Below, piece after piece: positions 16,501 through 25,070 of a DNA stretch of 64,000 nucleotides. Origin of the DNA: Cumulibacter sp047975195 (GTDB lineage: Bacteria; Actinomycetota; Actinomycetes; Mycobacteriales; Antricoccaceae). Position 1 is the stretch's first letter, and each line of letters starts with the position of its first letter. The stretch is from positions 62,001 through 126,000 of the forward strand of contig JBKEDB010000014.1 in assembly GCA_047975195.1 (NCBI GenBank). The letters are read 5' to 3'. Below the pieces are notes generated by a model. The model searched no databases. It was not told where the DNA came from and saw only the letters and a program-made list of their open reading frames with translations. Made by a program: the position numbers and the translations under genes.

Positions 16501-17981
16501 GCTCCGCCGAGATCGTTCCGATCGCATTGGTTCTTGATGAGCGCACCGGCTACACGCTGTGGGCACCCCCGTGGGAAGAGGACGGCGAGCAGTGGCAGGC
16601 CTTCCTGGGCAAGGACGACAAAATCCTGCTGTTCGACAGTCCCGCGCAACTCGCCCAGTTCTTGCGCGACGAGGACGATCACGACCTCAATGACCATCCG
16701 GATTGGGACGAGTGGGAGGATGTCGACGCGTTCGACGTCGTACCGGACAACGACAGCACGTTCGACCTGGACGGCGTGTACGAGCTCGTCCTGTCGCGAC
16801 CTGATCGTTGGTCGGTAGGCGATCTCGGACGCACGCTCGCCATCGTTGATGCCATCGCGCAGTGCTGCGACGAGGACATCGTCAAGCCGGTCGAGGGAAC
16901 CTCCGAGCTAAGCATGGTCTCCGACGGACTGAACGCGTTCACCGGGCGCTCCGGCGATCGGGCCTGGGACAACATCGCACTTGGCATTTCCGCGCACTGG
17001 GAGGATGTGTGTGAGCGGGTTGCGCAGTGGATCGATTGGCGTGAACCGGTCGAACTCGACGACGACCTCGCCGATGCGCAGAAGGAAATCGACGCCACCG
17101 CGCTGCCAGTGGATGATCCCGACGCGCTGATCGATGCCGAGGACGCCGCCCGCGAGGAAGACGAGGAGAACGACTACCTCGAGGAGCGGGATGAGCGCGA
17201 GCGTGCCGACCTCGGCGAAGACGAAGACGCGGATGATGACGATGAATCGGACGAGGATGACGCCGACGCCGATGATGACGACACCGATGACGATGACGCG
17301 GATGATGACGACACCGAGTCCGATGACGACACCGACGAAGAGGACCTCGATTATCAGCCGTTAGCCGGCTCCGCTCCCGACGACGAGATCGACGCAGAAT
17401 CGGCGTACGAATTCTGGGAGGACTCCGGCATCCTGCCGGTGCGCATCACCCTGCCGGAGAAGGATTTCGACGAGACCGAAGCATTCACGTTGCGCTGTTA
17501 CGTCGACGATAGACCGATTTTCATGGGCGCCAACCAGGCCCCGTGGTTGTTCCGCTCTCCCGATGCGATGCTCGACGTCGTCGAGGACGACGACCAAAAC
17601 GACATCGAAAAGCCCGGCCACGACCTACGTAACCTGGCAACCTGGCCGACGGTCGTAGGCGCCGTACGCGACGACGATATGCCGCTGGCCATCGCCGGGC
17701 AGGACGACGTCGACCTGGAACAGGTCGATCGAATGGTGCGCGGTGAACTCGACCTGAACGCCGAGGCATTCACCGCCGCCGCAGACCTGCTCGCCGACCT
17801 GGCCGAGTACGGCGAACTCGACGGGAGTAGCTCTCTCCTGGAAGGTGACGGTGCGCTGGGCACGCTGGTGGCTGCTGCGCGCGACGGCGAGGACACCGTC
17901 ATCGATGATCCCGATGCGCTCATCGGCGAATGGGAGGCCGTTCTACGCGAGGTCGCCAGCATCATCGAGTGGGCCGACTAA
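16497..17981 (+). CDS. Conserved acidic actinobacterial protein (often labelled primosomal-like)
   Basis: 494 aa, no signal peptide or membrane segment. The N-terminal 200 and C-terminal 190 residues look folded (LVLDERTGYTLWAPP; later FTLRCYVDDRPIFMG and PWLFRSPDAML). Between them, at about residues 215-290, is a very acidic low-complexity insert of Asp/Glu with repeats of the type DADDDDTDD. In mycobacteria a similar protein (Rv3311) sits near upp; some databases call the family primosomal protein, but I see no motif that supports replication restart. Function unknown. Start ATG 16497 has GAGGGG 6 nt before it. Confidence 0.75.
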   Translation: MSSAEIVPIALVLDERTGYTLWAPPWEEDGEQWQAFLGKDDKILLFDSPAQLAQFLRDEDDHDLNDHPDWDEWEDVDAFDVVPDNDSTFDLDGVYELVLSRPDRWSVGDLGRTLAIVDAIAQCCDEDIVKPVEGTSELSMVSDGLNAFTGRSGDRAWDNIALGISAHWEDVCERVAQWIDWREPVELDDDLADAQKEIDATALPVDDPDALIDAEDAAREEDEENDYLEERDERERADLGEDEDADDDDESDEDDADADDDDTDDDDADDDDTESDDDTDEEDLDYQPLAGSAPDDEIDAESAYEFWEDSGILPVRITLPEKDFDETEAFTLRCYVDDRPIFMGANQAPWLFRSPDAMLDVVEDDDQNDIEKPGHDLRNLATWPTVVGAVRDDDMPLAIAGQDDVDLEQVDRMVRGELDLNAEAFTAAADLLADLAEYGELDGSSSLLEGDGALGTLVAAARDGEDTVIDDPDALIGEWEAVLREVASIIEWAD

Positions 17982-18107
17982 CGATCGGTGCGTCGCGCTG
18001 ATCGGCACTGCGGGCTTCATCCGGCGGATTCCTAGTCTGCTGGGCATCACGTGGCTACTCAGCGATGCGTAGCGCCCGCGCTTACTGCGGTCTTGTTGCA
18101 TAGTTGT

Positions 18108-18515
18108 TTAACGGTCCGTCACGGCGGTGATATCGCTCGCGTCGAACGCCTGCGGGAGCACCGGCGACATCGGCAGCGCTCCGCTCGGCGTACGCAGCAG
18201 GCATTCGCGCCCGCCATGCTCCCACAGCAACTGGCGGCAGCGGCCGCACGGCATCAAGGTGTTCCCGTCGGCGTCCACACACCACACCGCGATCAGGCGC
18301 CCGCCACCGGTGAGCACCAGGTTCGACACCATCGCGCACTCGGCACGCAAACTCAAGCCGTACGACGCGTTCTCGACGTTGCAGCCGGACACGACCCGGC
18401 CATCATCGACGAGACCGGCTACGCCGACCGGGAATCTCGAGTACGGCGCGTACGCCGCCCGCATAGCGCTCAGCGCCGCTTCGTGCAGCGTCGGCCAGTC
18501 GATGGGAACGGTCAT
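18108..18515 (-). CDS. cdd: Cytidine deaminase with an altered zinc site
   Basis: 135 aa, the length of the small tetrameric CDA class that deaminates cytidine and deoxycytidine to uridine. Seen: YAPYSRFPVG (24-31), CNVENASYGL (45-54) and PCGRCRQ (89-95), which provides two zinc Cys (90 and 93). The third ligand, normally Cys in the CAE motif, is Arg57 (RAEC, 57-60); the catalytic Glu59 is kept. The codon is CGT (18345-18347), one transition away from TGT. Activity is therefore doubtful unless this is a sequence error. With upp it forms the expected pyrimidine salvage pair. Confidence 0.88.
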   Translation of the reverse strand: MTVPIDWPTLHEAALSAMRAAYAPYSRFPVGVAGLVDDGRVVSGCNVENASYGLSLRAECAMVSNLVLTGGGRLIAVWCVDADGNTLMPCGRCRQLLWEHGGRECLLRTPSGALPMSPVLPQAFDASDITAVTDR

Positions 18516-18612
18516 GCTTTCCCCTCGTCGCAGGTGCTTCCAGTTGTACGCCGGCGTGGTGATCTAGGTCGCCGGTGAGCACCATTTGACCCCAGATTCA
18601 TCGCTACGTTCG

Positions 18613-18624
18613 TAAGGTGGTCAC
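18613..18624 (+). promoter_or_regulatory. Leaderless-type promoter of the D,D-carboxypeptidase gene
   Basis: TAAGGT (18613-18618) followed by 6 nt and ATG at 18625, no ribosome-binding site. A TTGACC lies further upstream (about 18586) but is too far for standard spacing. Confidence 0.35.
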
Positions 18625-19911
18625 ATGCCCAAATTCGCGCGTGCGCACCGGCCTTCGCCGTTATATCGGGCATTTGTCGCTGGCGCCGTGGCATCGGTCT
18701 TGTTACTCGGCGGTTTCGCCTCACCGGCGAGCGCCGCCCCGACGTCGTCGAACCCCACATCTTCCGGCGCGCCACCAACGCCGTCCATCGATGCCGCCGC
18801 GCCAACCCCGACGTCGGCCAAGTCCAACGGAAAGTTGCAAGGACACGCCCCGGACGGCAGCACCATCGGTGGTTCGGAACTAAGCACCCGCGACATCGTC
18901 ACCTACGACGGCGCGCCCGCGCTACCGAAGAAGATCACCGCTCACGGGTGGCTCGTCGCCGACCTCGGCACCGGCGAAGTTCTTGCCGCGAAGGACCCAC
19001 ACGGGCTGTATTACCCCGCGAGCACCCTGAAGACCCTCACTTTTCTCGCCCTGTACCCGCAGCTGGACCCAGCCGACGTGCTGACCGCTACGCACGAGGA
19101 CGCGAGCGTAGAAGGCAGCCGAGTCGGGATAGTCGAGGACGGCAAGTACAGCGTCGGGCAACTGTGGTCGGCATTGATCCTGCAGTCCGGCAACGATGCG
19201 GCGCGCATGCTGACGCGGGCAGCGGGCGGGCCAGAGACCGCATTGGGCCTGATGGAGGACAAGGCGGCGCAGTTACACGCGTACGACACCCACCCAGGTA
19301 CGACCTCCGGTCTCGATGTCGCCGGGCAGTCGTCCTCGCCGTACGATCTGGCGCTGTTCATGCGTGAGATCGTGCAGGATCCGACACTGCGAAAGATCGC
19401 TGGCGCCAAACTCGGGAAGTTGCCGGCGCAGCCCCCTGATTATCCTCAACCTCTCACGTACGGCAACCAGAACCAACTGGTGCTCGAGTACAGCGGAGCA
19501 ATCGCGGGCAAGAACGGTTTCACCGACGCCGCGCGGAACACGTTCGTGGCGGCTGCCGAACGTGGTGGTCGCACCCTTGTGGTGAGCCTGATGCGGGCCG
19601 AGCAAACACCGCAACCGACCTGGATGCAGGCAGCGGCGCTGCTCGACTGGGCATTCGACGCGCCCGATTCGACCAGTGGTGCGGGGCGGCTCATCACACC
19701 TGACGAGGTCTCCCTGACGACCGCCGATCCATCGACATCCGCCGTCGCTAGCGGCCAGGCCGCCGGCTCGAGGGCGCCCTCGCTCGCGCAGAACTCGGCA
19801 TCTTCGGATTCGCAGCAACACACGGGCACCTTCTGGCCGCTCATCGCCGTGCTCGGCGGCTTGCTGCTGGTCGCGGTCCGGGTGGCCGCTCCCCGCCACC
19901 CACGACGCTGA
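18625..19911 (+). CDS. dacB: D-alanyl-D-alanine carboxypeptidase (peptidase S11)
   Basis: 428 aa. N-terminal signal peptide (basic start, hydrophobic about 15-30, ASA-A cleavage-like site near 38). Low-molecular-weight PBP motifs in order: SxxK as STLK in YYPASTLKTLTFL (about 132-135), SxN as SGN (about 190-192), and the KTG box as KNG in GKNGFTDAARNTF. A Ser/Ala-rich linker leads to a C-terminal membrane anchor (about 398-420) with a basic end. It trims the terminal D-Ala of peptidoglycan pentapeptides outside the membrane. It lies near trpS as the M. tuberculosis dacB1 does. Confidence 0.92.
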   Translation: MPKFARAHRPSPLYRAFVAGAVASVLLLGGFASPASAAPTSSNPTSSGAPPTPSIDAAAPTPTSAKSNGKLQGHAPDGSTIGGSELSTRDIVTYDGAPALPKKITAHGWLVADLGTGEVLAAKDPHGLYYPASTLKTLTFLALYPQLDPADVLTATHEDASVEGSRVGIVEDGKYSVGQLWSALILQSGNDAARMLTRAAGGPETALGLMEDKAAQLHAYDTHPGTTSGLDVAGQSSSPYDLALFMREIVQDPTLRKIAGAKLGKLPAQPPDYPQPLTYGNQNQLVLEYSGAIAGKNGFTDAARNTFVAAAERGGRTLVVSLMRAEQTPQPTWMQAAALLDWAFDAPDSTSGAGRLITPDEVSLTTADPSTSAVASGQAAGSRAPSLAQNSASSDSQQHTGTFWPLIAVLGGLLLVAVRVAAPRHPRR

Positions 19912-19924
19912 AACCGCTCGGGGT

Positions 19925-20491
19925 TCATTGCCCGGCGGGCGCCTCATCCCTCAGCGGGTACGCGGCAATGGGGATCCACGACCCGTCAGACTCCTGCCGA
20001 TGCACCGACACCGCGTCGACGCGCAGGTCCGCGCGAAAGTTCTCCAAACGTTCGAATGCCTCATCGAGGGCTTGCTCATCGACGTCCTGAGCGATCGTGA
20101 CGTGTGGGTGATACGGAAATGACCGAGTGATCCGCAAGCCATCCATATCCAGTAGGTCCGCGGCGAGCTGCTCGCATCCGGCGATCCCGTCAGCGACGGC
20201 GACGAACACGACGTCCGAGACCGGACGGAAGCTACCGGTGCCACGCAACCGTACAAGAAACGCGCGGTGTTCCGCGCAGCGCTCGCGTACCCGAGACAGC
20301 AGCGTCTCGACGTCCTGTCGCGGTACGGGAGTCGGCGGTACCAGCGTGATGTGCGGCTCGACCAGGTCCGCAAGCGTATCGCCGGCGCGGCGGCGCGCCG
20401 CCCGCAATTGTTCGCCGTACGGCGCGGGTATCGGAATCGACAGCCCGAGGGTGACGAACCGAGCCTCATCGACCGCAACCGGTGACGTCAT
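19925..20491 (-). CDS. 2'-5' RNA ligase / 2H phosphoesterase family protein
   Basis: 188 aa with the two HxT/Sx motifs of the 2H superfamily: HITLVPPT (about 48-55) and HVTIAQ (about 129-134). Such proteins hydrolyse or ligate 2',5' or cyclic phosphodiester bonds in RNA or nucleotides; the bacterial substrate is unclear. It lies 26 nt after trpS on the same strand, so the two are probably co-transcribed, and it converges on dacB. Confidence 0.85.
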   Translation of the reverse strand: MTSPVAVDEARFVTLGLSIPIPAPYGEQLRAARRRAGDTLADLVEPHITLVPPTPVPRQDVETLLSRVRERCAEHRAFLVRLRGTGSFRPVSDVVFVAVADGIAGCEQLAADLLDMDGLRITRSFPYHPHVTIAQDVDEQALDEAFERLENFRADLRVDAVSVHRQESDGSWIPIAAYPLRDEAPAGQ

Positions 20492-20517
20492 CGCTGATCT
20501 GCCGCTCCCGTGTGCGC

Positions 20518-21531
20518 CTACGGAATCCCTACGAACCCGACGGCGTCGTACGCCGCCTTCAAGATCGGCGCAGCAATCTCTCGCGCGCGCTCCGCCCCTC
20601 GAGCCATCAGGCGTTCCAGTTCGGCCGGATCATCCAGCAGTTCACGGGTGCGGGCGGCGATCGGCTCAAATTCGCCGACAACGGCTTCGGCGACATCGCC
20701 CTTCAGCGCGCCGTATCCCTTGCCGTCGTATTCGGCTACCAATGACTCGGGCTCTCGTCCGGTCACCGCACCGAGGATCGACAACAGGTTCGTCACGCCC
20801 GGCTGGTTTGCCCGATCGAACCGGACGACGCCTTCGTTGTCGGTGACAGCGGATTTGATGCGCTTGCTGATCTGTTTCGGGTCGTCGAGGATATTGATCA
20901 TCCCGCCGTCTGTCTGCGCAGACTTGCTCATCTTGCCGGTGGGGTTCTGCAGGTCGACAAATTTCGCGGTGGCCTTCTGAATCAGCGGCTCGGGCACGAC
21001 AAACGTCTTCTTGAAGCGAGTGTTGAATCGCTGGGCCAGGTCGCGCGTCAATTCAAGGTGTTGGCGCTGGTCCTCGCCTACCGGGACGCCGGTTGCGCGA
21101 TACAGCAAGATGTCCGCGGCCATCAGCACCGGGTACGTGAACAGACCAACCGAAGTGTGGTCGGTACCTTCCTTGCCCGACTTGTCTTTGAACTGCGTCA
21201 TTCGACCCGCTTCACCGAACCCGGTGATGCACTGCAGCACCCACGCCAACTGTGTGTGCTGCAGAACGTGCGACTGCACGAACAACACTGACTTCTGCGG
21301 ATCCACACCCATCGCAATCAATTGGGCGTAACTCACCAGCGTGCGGCGGCGAAGCTGCTTGGGGTCCTGTTGCGCCTCGACGGTGATCGAGTGCAGGTCG
21401 ACCACCGCGTAGACCGTCTCAACGCCAGAGTTTTGTATCCGCACCCAATGTTTCAGCGCGCCGAAGTAATTGCCGAGATGAAACGAATCGGCGGTCGGCT
21501 GAATACCGGAGAAGACGCGCTGGAAACTCAC
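20518..21531 (-). CDS. trpS: Tryptophanyl-tRNA synthetase
   Basis: 337 aa class I synthetase. HIGH-like FHLGN in SGIQPTADSFHLGNYFGAL (about 8-26), KMSKS loop GKMSKSAQ (about 193-200), and GEDQRQHLELTRDLAQRF, which is diagnostic of TrpS. It charges tRNA-Trp in the cytoplasm. GTG start at 21531 gives the expected MSFQRVFSG beginning. No second trpS is in the window. Confidence 0.95.
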   Translation of the reverse strand: MSFQRVFSGIQPTADSFHLGNYFGALKHWVRIQNSGVETVYAVVDLHSITVEAQQDPKQLRRRTLVSYAQLIAMGVDPQKSVLFVQSHVLQHTQLAWVLQCITGFGEAGRMTQFKDKSGKEGTDHTSVGLFTYPVLMAADILLYRATGVPVGEDQRQHLELTRDLAQRFNTRFKKTFVVPEPLIQKATAKFVDLQNPTGKMSKSAQTDGGMINILDDPKQISKRIKSAVTDNEGVVRFDRANQPGVTNLLSILGAVTGREPESLVAEYDGKGYGALKGDVAEAVVGEFEPIAARTRELLDDPAELERLMARGAERAREIAAPILKAAYDAVGFVGIP

Positions 21532-21671
21532 GAGTAGCCCTTCGGAGGAGATCTTGATGCGTCGTTCATCATCCCACGCTGCTCATCCGGCTTGGTTGCC
21601 GTACCGGGAGGTGAGCGGCAGTGGCTCAGATCACTACCGACAGGTAACCTGAGGCAAACCGGAGGTGGCTG

Positions 21672-22970
21672 ATGTCCCTGCCCACGCGTGCCGAACTGAG
21701 CGCCAAAGCCAAGTTCCTGTCCCAGCTCTATCTGACTCGCGGGTACCTGCACTATGCGGCTCGGGTGCGTGGCGACGCATTCGCGAGGGCATCCGTTTTC
21801 CCGTGGCACACCGACCCCTATCCGCAATACGAGCGACTTCGCGCCCAGGGTCCCCTATCTAAAGGCGTCATCAAGGGCGTATTCACCACAGTCGATCACG
21901 CGCTGTGTAAACAGGTGCTCACCCGACGCGATTTCGGCGTCGCCGGGCGCGATGACCAGGATGCGTTGGACACCCAGGGCAACATCTCACTGCTGCAGCT
22001 TGATCCACCGGACCACACGCGCATCCGTCGCGTCGCTGCCCCGGCGTTCACCCCGCGACGGATGGCACTGTACGAGCAGCGCATCGAAGCCCTCATGCAT
22101 GAACTCGCCGACGAGGCTGTGCGCGCCGATCGGTTCGATCTGAAGAAGCTGATCGCCGCACCATTACCCATTTCGGTGATCAGCCAACTGCTCGGCGTCG
22201 ACGATATCGACAACGACGCGTTCACTCGGTACGGCAACATCCTCGGCGGCCTGCTGGACGGGCCACAGTCGCTGCGCCATATGCGCGAGGCCGACCAGGC
22301 GCGCAGCGCGTTGCGAGACATGTTCGTGCCCCTGATCGAGCAGCGACGCCTCGACCCACGCGAGGACATGCTCAGCACCCTCGCGCAGCACGAAGGCGAG
22401 TCGATCTCCGCCGACGAGATGATCCCGCTGTGCAACCTGCTGCTGATCGCGGGATTCGAGACGACCGTCAACCTGATCGGTAACGCGATTCACCAGTTGC
22501 TGCGGCACCGTGATCAATGGCGCCGATTGGTCGACGACCCGTCACTGGCGGCCGGCGCCATCGAGGAGACCTTGCGCTATGACCCGCCGGTTCAGATGAC
22601 CTCGCGGATCTACCAAGGGGACGAGCCGACCGAAATCGGCGGCATAACGCTGCGCCCGGGAGGGGTCATCATCCCGGTACTAGCCGGCGCCGGGCGAGAC
22701 CCGCAGGTGTGCACCGACCCGCAGCGCTACGACATCACCCGCCAGGACGCAACCGGACACCTCGCCTTCTCGGCCGGGATCCACTACTGCGTGGGCGCAC
22801 CGTTGGCCAAACTGGAAGCAACCGTGGCATTACGGGTGATCGCCGAGCGGATGCCGCAGCTACAGCTCGACGGCAAGGTCGACATCCGCGAAACGCGCGT
22901 TATCCGCGGCGTACGCACCCTGCCCGTGCGTGTCACCGCCGATGTGGCTGCCGCGCGTCCCGCCGCCTGA
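21672..22970 (+). CDS. Cytochrome P450
   Basis: 432 aa soluble bacterial P450. I-helix LIAGFETT (oxygen activation, about 255-262), ExxR as EETLR, and the heme loop FSAGIHYCVGAPLAK with the axial Cys; the usual second Gly of FGxG is Ser. It needs a ferredoxin and reductase, and neither is adjacent. ATG at 21672 has GGAGGTGG 4 nt before it, a strong RBS. Substrate unknown. Together with the following deacylase it might form a small catabolic or modification group, but 185 nt separate them. Confidence 0.92.
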   Translation: MSLPTRAELSAKAKFLSQLYLTRGYLHYAARVRGDAFARASVFPWHTDPYPQYERLRAQGPLSKGVIKGVFTTVDHALCKQVLTRRDFGVAGRDDQDALDTQGNISLLQLDPPDHTRIRRVAAPAFTPRRMALYEQRIEALMHELADEAVRADRFDLKKLIAAPLPISVISQLLGVDDIDNDAFTRYGNILGGLLDGPQSLRHMREADQARSALRDMFVPLIEQRRLDPREDMLSTLAQHEGESISADEMIPLCNLLLIAGFETTVNLIGNAIHQLLRHRDQWRRLVDDPSLAAGAIEETLRYDPPVQMTSRIYQGDEPTEIGGITLRPGGVIIPVLAGAGRDPQVCTDPQRYDITRQDATGHLAFSAGIHYCVGAPLAKLEATVALRVIAERMPQLQLDGKVDIRETRVIRGVRTLPVRVTADVAAARPAA

Positions 22971-23029
22971 GCCCGGAGTCACCGCACAGATCCAATACAG
23001 AAACCAGCATTTTCTCCGCACCACCAGTG

Positions 23030-23064
23030 GCGGGCGGCGGGCCGATTGAGCCCGCTCGCCCCAT
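23030..23064. terminator. GC-rich hairpin between the P450 and the deacylase
   Basis: GCGGGC and GCCCGC arms in the stretch GCGGGCCGATTGAGCCCGC, with more complementary GGC/GCC bases outside. It could end the P450 transcript. Around it, ATTGAGC (about 23046) and GCTCAAT (about 23075) form a second, wider inverted repeat near the deacylase promoter. Confidence 0.35.
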
Positions 23065-23155
23065 AGATCGAGCGCTCAATATGTGGAATAGTTCGCCTTA
23101 GTTAACGATCCTGGCCAACGCTAGTTGCGTAGCGGTCATCTACAGGGAGATTTTC

Positions 23156-24883
23156 ATGGCTGAGTTTGATCTCGTCATACGAGGCGGGACAGTAATCGAC
23201 GGCTCCGGCTCCGACGGTTTCACCGCGGACGTCGCCGTCGCACATGGCAAGGTTGCCGAGGTCGGCAAGGTGAGCGGCTCCGGCACCCGCGAGGTCGAGG
23301 CCGCCGGAGCTGTTGTCGCACCCGGCTTCGTCGATATTCACACCCACTTCGACGGACAAGCCACCTGGGACAACTACTTGCAGCCCACGTCGTGGCACGG
23401 CGTCACCACCGCCATCATGGGCAACTGCGGGGTCGGCTTCGCACCTGCGATCCCCGACGATCACCAGCGACTGATCAAGTTGATGGAGGGCGTCGAGGAC
23501 ATTCCTGGAGTCGCGCTCACCGAGGGGCTGTCCTGGGACTGGCAAACCTTCCCCGAGTTCCTCGACGCGCTTGAGCGGATCCCGCACGATGTCGACTTCG
23601 CGACGCAGGTTCCGCACGCCGCACTGCGCGTACGCGCGATGGGTACGCGCGCATCCGCGCTGGAGATCGCGACGGCCGAAGAGGTCTCGATGATGGCCAA
23701 GCTCGCCGCCGAGGCTATTGAGGCTGGCGCGCTGGGCTTCTCCACCTCACGCACGCTGAACCACAAGAGCAGCGACGGCGAACTGACCCCGTCGTACCGC
23801 GCCGGCGTCGACGAGCTCGTCGCGATCGCGAAGGCGATCGGTGAGACCGGTACCGGCGTACTACAGCTGGTCTCCGATCTGCCGATCAAGGACCAAAGCG
23901 AGTTCGATCTGGTCACGCGGATGCTCGAGGCGTCCGGCCGTCCGATGTCGCTTTCACTCGCACAGGGTGGCCCGAACCCAGATCGCTACAAGGGGATCCT
24001 GCAGTTCATCACGGACATGAACGAGGCCGGGCACACCTTGCGTGGGCAGGCCGGCGCCCGCGCGATCGGCATCATTCTGGGCCTGGAGTGCACGCTGCAT
24101 CCGTTCATGATGAACCCGGTCTTCAAGGCCGAACTCGCGCACCTTCCCATCGCTGAGCAGGCCAAGCGGATGTCGGATCCGGCGATGAAGTCGCGGATCC
24201 TGGCTGCGCAGACAAACGAGAAAGACAAGAACATCATCGGCGGCGAGTTGATCGACTTCTACTCGCACATGGTCTACCTGGCCGACCCGCCCGACTACGA
24301 GCCCGACCTGTCGACTCAGTCGTTGCTGAACCGGTCAGCCGCCGAGAACCGCACGCCCGAGGACATCGCCTACGACATCATGGTTGAGGACGAGGGCAAA
24401 GGGAAGCTCTATGCTCCGCTGCTGAACTACGGTCACGGCAACCTGGACGCAGTTCGCGACATGCTGGTGCACCCGCACACCGTCCCCGGCCTGTCGGACG
24501 GCGGCGCGCACGTCGGCACCATCTGTGACGGCAGCTTCCCGACCACACTGCTGCAGTACTGGGCCCGCGATCGCGAGCACGGCAAGATCCCGCTGCCCTT
24601 CGTGATCAACCGCCAGGCCAGGGCCACCGCCGAGGCCGTCGGCCTTCTCGACCGCGGTCTACTCAAGCCTGGCTACAAGGCGGACATCAACATCATCGAT
24701 ATGAACGAGTTGCACCTGTATCGCCCGACCGTCAGCTTCGACCTGCCGGCAGGCGGACGTCGTCTGCTGCAGCGCGTCGACGGTTACAAGCACACGTTCT
24801 TGAACGGCATCGAGATCTACCACGACGGCGAGGCCACCGGCGAACTTCCCGGCAAACTCGTCCGCGGCGAGCAGAGCGTCTAA
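23156..24883 (+). CDS. N-acyl-D-amino-acid deacylase family amidohydrolase
   Basis: 575 aa. Metal-dependent amidohydrolase fold: the start DLVIRGGTVIDGSG, the zinc HTHFDGQ (about 62-68), MGNCGVG with the Cys that bridges the metal in D-aminoacylase, ECTLHPF, and the late catalytic Asp in LSDGGAHVG. A C-terminal beta-sandwich follows (KPGYKADINIIDMNEL). The family removes acyl groups from N-acyl-D-amino acids or opens related cyclic amides; the substrate here is not known. The RBS AGGGAG lies 7 nt before ATG 23156. A strong terminator follows. Confidence 0.85.
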   Translation: MAEFDLVIRGGTVIDGSGSDGFTADVAVAHGKVAEVGKVSGSGTREVEAAGAVVAPGFVDIHTHFDGQATWDNYLQPTSWHGVTTAIMGNCGVGFAPAIPDDHQRLIKLMEGVEDIPGVALTEGLSWDWQTFPEFLDALERIPHDVDFATQVPHAALRVRAMGTRASALEIATAEEVSMMAKLAAEAIEAGALGFSTSRTLNHKSSDGELTPSYRAGVDELVAIAKAIGETGTGVLQLVSDLPIKDQSEFDLVTRMLEASGRPMSLSLAQGGPNPDRYKGILQFITDMNEAGHTLRGQAGARAIGIILGLECTLHPFMMNPVFKAELAHLPIAEQAKRMSDPAMKSRILAAQTNEKDKNIIGGELIDFYSHMVYLADPPDYEPDLSTQSLLNRSAAENRTPEDIAYDIMVEDEGKGKLYAPLLNYGHGNLDAVRDMLVHPHTVPGLSDGGAHVGTICDGSFPTTLLQYWARDREHGKIPLPFVINRQARATAEAVGLLDRGLLKPGYKADINIIDMNELHLYRPTVSFDLPAGGRRLLQRVDGYKHTFLNGIEIYHDGEATGELPGKLVRGEQSV

Positions 24884-24897
24884 CTGCACGGCTGATC

Positions 24898-24931
24898 AAA
24901 GCGCCCTTGGCCCAGTGGCCAAGGGCGCTTT
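24898..24931. terminator. Intrinsic terminator after the deacylase gene
   Basis: Perfect 15-bp stem AAAGCGCCCTTGGCC / GGCCAAGGGCGCTTT (24898-24912, 24917-24931) with a 4-nt loop. The A and T ends make it work in both directions between convergent genes. Confidence 0.85.
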
Positions 24932-24955
24932 GTGCTGACATATCGAGTGATCTCA

Positions 24956-25070
24956 CGGTTACCCCGTGGCGCCGGTGAGGCGTAGCGCGGCATATCCCGT
25001 GGCACCGGTTAGCCCCTGGCACCGGTTACCCCGTGGGGCGGTTACCCCGTGGGGCGGTTACCCGTGGCGC
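24956..25070. repeat. Array of degenerate 16-bp repeats over the 3' end of the aminotransferase gene
   Basis: Unit CGGTTACCCCGTGGGG. Two perfect contiguous copies (25023-25038, 25039-25054), a third with two differences (25055-25070), and degenerate copies at 24956-24972, about 24991-25005 and 25006-25022. Each unit holds a CCCC-GT-GGGG mini-hairpin. The array crosses the stop codon of the aminotransferase gene (25042-25044) and encodes its last residues, so copy number changes would alter the C-terminus. Confidence 0.75.
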
